From positions 1 through 10,849 of the forward strand of contig CAYSFC010000023.1 in NCBI GenBank assembly GCA_964430665.1: 10,849 bases of DNA, read 5' to 3'. The notes under the pieces were generated by a model. It did not search any database. It saw only the letters and a list, made by a program, of their open reading frames with translations, and was not told the DNA's origin. Shown one piece after another: positions 6,591-10,849 of this stretch. How positions within the stretch are numbered: position 1 is the stretch's first letter; each line of letters begins with the position of its first letter. Origin of the DNA: JAQUYS01 sp964430665 (GTDB taxonomy: Archaea > Nanobdellota > Nanobdellia > Woesearchaeales > SKGA01). The position numbers were made by a program, and so were the translations under genes.

Positions 6591-8318
6591 TTATTCAATT
6601 TTGATTTGTAATTGAGCTATATTTATGTCATCATCAAATGGTTTGATTTCAAGCGAATTTACACCACTTCGAACTTGTTCATCAATTACTTTTGAATAAC
6701 TAAGATAATAAGTATTTACATGAACTGGTTCTCCATTAATTATGAAATCTAATTCTTTCCAACTTTCACCAGTAAAATCTATTTTCAAAACAACATTAAT
6801 GTCTGCTTTAAGTGTTTCATCTCCCTCAACTTCAGTTTCTGTTCCAGGACAATTTGCTTTCTTCTTATCGTTATTGTAATAACCTTGAGGACAAGCATTA
6901 CACTCAGAATTTGTTACAACAGGAGTACAAGTACTTTCTAAACCAGTAAAAGGAATATCTGAACACCAATAATTATTTTCTGATTCTGCAAAACAACAAT
7001 CTTTATCATAATATTTTGAACATCCTGCAGGACAGAAATCGTCTGTGTCATCACCACAAATACCACTATTCTCCAAACTTTCAGGAGGTTCTCCATAAAT
7101 GTCTTCATATCCACTAGGACATCTTGAAGAGTATTCGGCTAACGCTACACCAACACATCTGTCATAAACATTATTTGTTTTAATATCACACCAATAATTT
7201 TTTCTTGATTCTGCAAAACAACAATCTTTATCTTCATATTCTCTACATCCGCTAGGACATACTCCATCGACTCTTCCACAAAAATTGTAATCTTCATTTG
7301 TATTAGTAAATAAATCTTCATTCAAATCAAAATAATACATTGGATAATTTGGTTCAATTAAATTTACATCCAAATTAACTCTATCAATAATGTAACTTCC
7401 AGAATTTGAAAAAAATTCTAAATTGTTTTCGCCAACTTCTAAAATTTCTTTTCCAATAGTTAACTTGTTTAACATCAAGCAATCAGGAATTCCTTCAAAA
7501 ACTCTTTGTCGATTTATTTCAATAATTATGTTGTTAACATTTTGTGCATCACAATCAGGATAAAATTCTAAAGTTGCACTTTTCAAATTATTCATTTCAT
7601 TTTCAACCATATAGAATTTTTGCATGTGAAAACTATGATCGTTATTTGTAACATCTCCAGTTATACGAACATTTTCCAACTTGTATTCGTTAACTCTCCA
7701 AAATGCAAATCCGGGTGAAGCTGCTTTAAGATGAATTGTATTCATATTATTCAAATACTCAAGTGGTATTGCTATAGGATCATTTGAACCCTCTTTAAGA
7801 ACTCCTTCAAATAACAAGTATCCATTTACATAAATCATTATACTTCCCAAAGGAGTGTTTTTAACGTTAAATGCAAGATATACTTTTTCAGTTTTGTCTT
7901 TCTGTATGTTAAATGGGATGTCGTTTGTTTTTTTCTCAAATGCAGAGTTTTTAATTTCTATTCCTGCAACTTCATGAATTATTTGCGCGTCTGTTTTTGT
8001 ATAAATTCTGAAGCTAGAGAGTGGGTGTTCTATGTTGTTATCTTCAACATATGTTATTTTTCCAGGGCTTTCTTTTAAAATACTGGTGCCTAATAAGCTA
8101 CTGTAAGAACCTGTACTATCTAAGTTTCCAGGAGTATCTCCATTGAGAAGTCTTTCCCTGTCTGCAGGAGGTATAAATAGTATGTACAATACTAATGCTA
8201 CAGTCACTAAAAGAATGAGAACTGCGGCCGCAGCAGCGTTTGTTGGACTTTCCGCAACACCGTTTTTGTCTTTAAAAAGACTGGAATTTTTATTCTTATA
8301 TTTAGATACGCGCTTCAT
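6591..8318 (-). CDS. Single-span Cys-rich surface protein with possible pilin-like N-terminus
   Basis: This 575-aa protein heads the five-gene run. A basic N-terminus (1-19) is followed by NGVAESPTNAAAA and a hydrophobic span (28-50) ending LFIPP, then a long hydrophilic part expected outside the cell. The span could be a plain signal anchor or an archaeal class III (pilin-like) signal cleaved near Gly20. The exported part has three similar beta-rich segments of about 70 residues: 147-220, 246-321 and 502-575. Each has an N-G/N-R turn (VNGYLL, INRQRV, INGEPV), then N-x-L or N-x-I in a strand, then alternating hydrophobic residues, which suggests a jelly-roll or carbohydrate-binding-like fold (inference). 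Between the second and third lies a Cys-rich insert with two copies of C-x6/7-CP[SA]GC-x7-CC-x9-C (347-377 and 421-452), plus Cys388, 400, 464, 473, 476 and 490. The start is the only sensible ATG after a TATA box 23 bp away, without a ribosome site. Function unknown. Confidence 0.85.
   Translation of the reverse strand: MKRVSKYKNKNSSLFKDKNGVAESPTNAAAAAVLILLVTVALVLYILFIPPADRERLLNGDTPGNLDSTGSYSSLLGTSILKESPGKITYVEDNNIEHPLSSFRIYTKTDAQIIHEVAGIEIKNSAFEKKTNDIPFNIQKDKTEKVYLAFNVKNTPLGSIMIYVNGYLLFEGVLKEGSNDPIAIPLEYLNNMNTIHLKAASPGFAFWRVNEYKLENVRITGDVTNNDHSFHMQKFYMVENEMNNLKSATLEFYPDCDAQNVNNIIIEINRQRVFEGIPDCLMLNKLTIGKEILEVGENNLEFFSNSGSYIIDRVNLDVNLIEPNYPMYYFDLNEDLFTNTNEDYNFCGRVDGVCPSGCREYEDKDCCFAESRKNYWCDIKTNNVYDRCVGVALAEYSSRCPSGYEDIYGEPPESLENSGICGDDTDDFCPAGCSKYYDKDCCFAESENNYWCSDIPFTGLESTCTPVVTNSECNACPQGYYNNDKKKANCPGTETEVEGDETLKADINVVLKIDFTGESWKELDFIINGEPVHVNTYYLSYSKVIDEQVRSGVNSLEIKPFDDDINIAQLQIKIE
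6963..7058 (-). repeat. Cys-rich repeat, copy 2 (residues 421-452 of the 575-aa protein)
   Basis: It encodes C-x7-CPAGC-x7-CCFAES-x3-NYWC. Bases 6981-7007 are identical over 27 bp to 7206-7232 in copy 1, a 225-bp (75-codon) offset. This indicates an internal duplication that kept the reading frame. Confidence 0.85.
7188..7280 (-). repeat. Cys-rich repeat, copy 1 (residues 347-377 of the 575-aa protein)
   Basis: It encodes C-x6-CPSGC-x7-CCFAES-x3-NYWC, matching copy 2 at every cysteine. Only the first gap differs, by one residue. The DKDCCFAES core is the most conserved part in both protein and DNA. Confidence 0.85.
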
Positions 8319-8340
8319 GTACCATTTTTGTATATTGGTA

Positions 8341-8348
8341 TATATAAA
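8341..8348 (-). promoter_or_regulatory. Archaeal TATA box of the surface-protein run
   Basis: TTTATATA on the minus strand is preceded by purine-rich GAGAAACA, a plausible BRE. Its centre is about 26 bp before the ATG at 8318. Because archaeal transcription starts about 25 bp from the TATA centre, the mRNA would begin at or within a few bases of the start codon and be leaderless. No Shine-Dalgarno sequence lies between them, consistent with this. Confidence 0.65.
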
Positions 8349-8375
8349 TGTTTCTCTTGTAATTAAATTTAGGAT

Positions 8376-8406
8376 TAGAGCTTCAAATGCTCAAATTATT
8401 GCTCTA
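8376..8406 (-). other. Short inverted repeat after top6A (weak terminator or operator candidate)
   Basis: TAGAGC and GCTCTA form a 6-bp inverted repeat around a 19-nt loop in the 96-bp gap. On the minus strand it is followed by AT-rich sequence without a long T run, so it is weak as a terminator. It lies 28 bp or more upstream of the TATA box, so an operator is also possible. A 6-bp repeat can occur by chance. Confidence 0.25.
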
Positions 8407-8414
8407 GAAGCGAT

Positions 8415-9497
8415 TTAAGGTAACCATTTCTTAGCATCCTTTATCTTCTCAGGAAGGTAAGTTTCCATAACAAAATTCAGACCGTGTGCTGCAAATGCCT
8501 GTTGTTCAACCCTTTTCTTTTCTTTGGCCATTGTTTTTAAAGCATCAACCCATTTTGGATGATCTCTGATAAATGGATCGTTTTTCAACATATCTTTAAT
8601 TTTTTTCAAGTCAATATCTTTTAAAGGATGAGTTGGAAGTTTATAATCAACAATATCTTGCGGAGTTACACCTATAAATTTTGCACTTGGAACACAAAAG
8701 AATTCATTTATGTGTGCAGCATTTCCACTTCCCACTTTAAGAGTTCTATAAATATTACCATAACCATATGGATCTCCATCAGTAAAAACATAAACAGGTA
8801 ATTTTTTATCATCAGATAGTTTCCTGATGAATCGTCTACATGCTCTTGTCGGAACTCCACTCATAGCAATAAGAATGCAATTTTGTTTTTTCCAAAAATT
8901 ATGTTTGTTTAATCTTTCAAAAGCACCTTGAGTTTCAATAGCCAAAATAAATTTAGCTTTTGTCTCAAATTTCAAATGCTCAACTGAAGAAGGAATAGAG
9001 TACGCACCAGAACCAAATTTAGTACAATCAATTTTCAATTCTTTTTTTGTTTCAAAGTCATTATCTATAACAATTATTTCGCCTGCTACAGAACCACCGT
9101 GTTCACCAGGAATAAAACCCATTTGTTCTCTATTGACGCCCAACATAGCTTCAATATCGTCCATAACAGAATCAGATTCAGGTTGCTCGGCAAATCTAGC
9201 ATCCCCCCAGTTCTTAGAAACATAATATGCTTCTCTTTTAGTTGCGCTATCTTCTCCTTCAATAAGTTCTTTTGAGAGAGACATCATTCTAAGAGTTTGT
9301 GCAAAAGTTTTTACAGTTGCAGCAGTAAGAGTTCTTCTTTTAAGAGAATCTTTTATTTTAAAAAATCCTTCTTTTTCATCAAATTCAACATTGCTCAATG
9401 AACGAACAGGTATTTCCAATTCAGGAGCTTTATTTTTCTGAATATTTTTATGAACTTTGTGTGATATTTCTTTTATTTTTTCTAAAACTACATTCAT
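8415..9497 (-). CDS. top6A: DNA topoisomerase VI subunit A
   Basis: This is the DNA-cleaving subunit of the type IIB topoisomerase. With Top6B it forms an A2B2 enzyme that passes one duplex through a transient double-strand break to relax and decatenate DNA. The 360-aa length is normal for archaeal Top6A and the protein is complete. The winged-helix (CAP) domain spans roughly 55-140 and contains TKREAYY (86-92), where one of the Tyr91/Tyr92 pair is the catalytic tyrosine shared with Spo11. The Toprim domain follows, with Glu188 in AIETQGAFERL and the metal-binding DGDPYG (Asp240, Asp242). The conserved MSGVPTRACRRF (212-223) and a C-terminal QQAFAAHGL (332-340) also fit the family. Its ATG overlaps the top6B stop as ATGA, and GGTGAT lies 5 nt upstream. 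Nothing is missing or unusual. Confidence 0.98.
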   Translation of the reverse strand: MNVVLEKIKEISHKVHKNIQKNKAPELEIPVRSLSNVEFDEKEGFFKIKDSLKRRTLTAATVKTFAQTLRMMSLSKELIEGEDSATKREAYYVSKNWGDARFAEQPESDSVMDDIEAMLGVNREQMGFIPGEHGGSVAGEIIVIDNDFETKKELKIDCTKFGSGAYSIPSSVEHLKFETKAKFILAIETQGAFERLNKHNFWKKQNCILIAMSGVPTRACRRFIRKLSDDKKLPVYVFTDGDPYGYGNIYRTLKVGSGNAAHINEFFCVPSAKFIGVTPQDIVDYKLPTHPLKDIDLKKIKDMLKNDPFIRDHPKWVDALKTMAKEKKRVEQQAFAAHGLNFVMETYLPEKIKDAKKWLP

Positions 9498-10849
9498 TCT
9501 TCATCACCTTCCTCAGCTGTTTTCTGTTCACCATCATCATGATCGCTGTTGACGTCTTTTCCTATTTTTGCCCATTCAGCATCATATTCAGTATTTTTAG
9601 AAGCATCAAATTCCATACTTTGTATTTTTCCTCTTTTAGCTTCAAGTAACTTTTGTAAATTATGAATAATTTCTTCTTCATCACCAGTACCTAAACCTAA
9701 AATTTGTTTTAATCCAATAGCAACATGAGGAATATATTTTTCAATAAAACTTCTTTTCTTTAATTCATCTTTCACCCTTCTTTTTTTTGCAGTATATTTT
9801 GCAAGATTTCTTCCAGCTTCTTGTAGAGCAAGACGAATTTCTTTTATTATTTCAGGGTATTGTGCAATTGCTTCTTTACTTTCAGAAGTAAAAGGAACCC
9901 AAACAGACGCCATGTGCACAACAATTGTCAGAGGCCCGACAGGCAGAGAGCCAGATGGCTGATTAAGTCCGTATGGTTTCCAACTAAGTTGCTGAATTGC
10001 TTTAGTTATACCACAAGCACCTTGTTGAAATAACAATGGAACTCTATTCGCAAATCTCATCAATCTTGCAGATTTATCAGCAGCTTGATCTCCACCATAA
10101 GCAATAGCTACTTCTATTTGAAAAGGATTTCCTTTGTAAACTGCAGGAGGTCTAGTTACACTAGTATAAAATTCAGCATTAACTTCTTTTTTAATTCCCT
10201 TTTCCAATAATTCTGAAGTAATTGGTGCAATACAATCTGTTGAAGGAGATTGAATTTTAACTTTCTTTAAAGCTTTAAGTATCCTTTCACCTTCTTCATG
10301 ATGAATGTTTTGAGGATTTGTTCTAGGAAGTATTCTTGCCATTTCAAAAACATCTTTTGCAACCGATCCACTAACCTTACTAAATTCAGTTGTTAAAAAT
10401 TGATGCACTGTAGTAGATTCAGTTACTTCAAGCATCTTTAAAAAAACTCCAAGTTCAACACCATAAGGATGTGGTTTTATTTCTTTTGCAGGTTCAGGTT
10501 CTTGTTCTGTTGCCCTAGGAAAAATCAATTGTTCTGCTTTAGGATTAGTATAAATAATCATAACATGAGGATTAACAACAGCAGTTTCTTTCAAATATTC
10601 ATCGACACTCTGAGATCCTCTTTGATATGTTGCTTCAATATCAATTTGAATTTTGGTTCCGTGATCTTTATTATTCCAATCTTTTTTTATTTCATCAAGA
10701 ACTTCAGGTTCATTTGTTGAAGTATTAATTTTCAATTCATAATGATGTGCAGGTGCATCAGGAGCAATTTTTGAAATTACTTTTGCAGCCCTACCAGTAG
10801 TAAGTTGACCATACATAACAGATGCACTAATCCCTATACCTTGCTGTCC
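9494..10849 (-). CDS. top6B: DNA topoisomerase VI subunit B (5' end outside the window)
   Basis: This is the GHKL-type ATPase subunit of topoisomerase VI, which closes the enzyme gate on ATP binding. The frame runs open to the window edge and begins GQQGIGISAS, the glycine-rich ATP-lid motif of the family. The Met at 10816 is therefore internal, and about 100 N-terminal residues with the remaining ATP-site motifs are missing. The visible 451 residues hold the end of the GHKL fold, an H2TH-like helical domain (about 130-190 of the visible part) and the transducer domain with WKPYGLNQ (290-297). That motif is the conserved WKxY octapeptide carrying the lysine thought to contact nucleotide or signal to the A subunit. 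The protein ends in a charged helix and a short acidic tail (DDGEQKTAEEGDEE) instead of the Ig-like C-terminal domain seen in some euryarchaeal versions. It overlaps top6A by 4 bp. Confidence 0.97.
   Translation of the reverse strand, partial: GQQGIGISASVMYGQLTTGRAAKVISKIAPDAPAHHYELKINTSTNEPEVLDEIKKDWNNKDHGTKIQIDIEATYQRGSQSVDEYLKETAVVNPHVMIIYTNPKAEQLIFPRATEQEPEPAKEIKPHPYGVELGVFLKMLEVTESTTVHQFLTTEFSKVSGSVAKDVFEMARILPRTNPQNIHHEEGERILKALKKVKIQSPSTDCIAPITSELLEKGIKKEVNAEFYTSVTRPPAVYKGNPFQIEVAIAYGGDQAADKSARLMRFANRVPLLFQQGACGITKAIQQLSWKPYGLNQPSGSLPVGPLTIVVHMASVWVPFTSESKEAIAQYPEIIKEIRLALQEAGRNLAKYTAKKRRVKDELKKRSFIEKYIPHVAIGLKQILGLGTGDEEEIIHNLQKLLEAKRGKIQSMEFDASKNTEYDAEWAKIGKDVNSDHDDGEQKTAEEGDEE
9503..9508 (-). 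promoter_or_regulatory. Ribosome binding site GGTGAT for top6A
   Basis: GGTGAT lies inside the last codons of top6B, 5 nt before the top6A ATG at 9497. It selects this ATG over a second, out-of-frame ATG at 9493 and supports translational coupling. Confidence 0.6.

Noticed and set aside
6963..7280. Zinc finger or rubredoxin-like metal site in the Cys-rich repeats
   Set aside because: The CC doublet and x7/x9 spacings do not match CxxC pairs, and the segment should be outside the cell where disulfides are more likely.
8376..8406. Strong intrinsic terminator after top6A
   Set aside because: The stem is only 6 bp with a 19-nt loop and no T run follows, so it is listed only as a weak inverted repeat.
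8143..8418. Plus-strand frame of 91 codons across the promoter gap
   Set aside because: It lies mostly opposite the signal region of the 575-aa gene and covers the TATA box. No ribosome site or family resemblance is seen.
9494..10816. Complete 440-aa gene starting at the Met at 10816
   Set aside because: The frame continues to the window edge and reads GQQGIGISAS, a conserved Top6B motif, so the Met is internal.
1..10849. CRISPR array, insertion sequence, tRNA or rRNA
   Set aside because: No regularly spaced repeats with unique spacers, no transposase-like frame with terminal inverted repeats and no cloverleaf were seen. Almost all of the window is coding.

Overview
The window is AT-rich and almost wholly coding on the minus strand, so genes read from high to low coordinates. 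Both subunits of topoisomerase VI are present (top6B, cut by the right edge, and top6A). With them are a TATA-box promoter, GGTGA-type ribosome sites and lipobox surface proteins, which together point to an archaeon. The low GC, compact spacing and Cys-rich surface proteins suggest, from memory and not from a search, a DPANN lineage such as the Woesearchaeota/Pacearchaeota group. That placement is an inference.

Right part (8415-10849): a top6B-top6A pair with a 4-base ATGA overlap. The ATP-binding N-terminus of Top6B lies outside the window. Top6A is complete, with the REAYY tyrosines and the Toprim residues Glu188, Asp240 and Asp242.

Middle and left (104-8318): after a 96-bp gap with a good TATA box lies a tightly packed run of five genes, probably one transcription unit. 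In order these are: a single-span, possibly pilin-like, Cys-rich surface protein (575 aa); a roughly nine-span membrane protein with a disordered acidic cytoplasmic tail and a large ectodomain (785 aa); and three lipobox proteins (578, 426 and 345 aa). Spacings are 12 bp, a 4-bp overlap, 42 bp and 23 bp. The unit ends at a T-rich tract just after the last stop codon.

The main observation is that the three lipoproteins share a two-module domain with six conserved cysteines, and the ectodomain of the nine-span protein appears to carry divergent copies of both modules. The five genes therefore look like one cell-surface assembly: an integral membrane platform, three lipid-anchored paralogues with the same ectodomain fold, and a single-span Cys-rich partner. 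The function is unknown and I found no enzyme motif in these five. Topoisomerase VI is probably only an upstream housekeeping neighbour with its own transcription.

At the left edge, bases 2-97 on the plus strand stay open up to a stop codon and may be the tail of a convergent gene.
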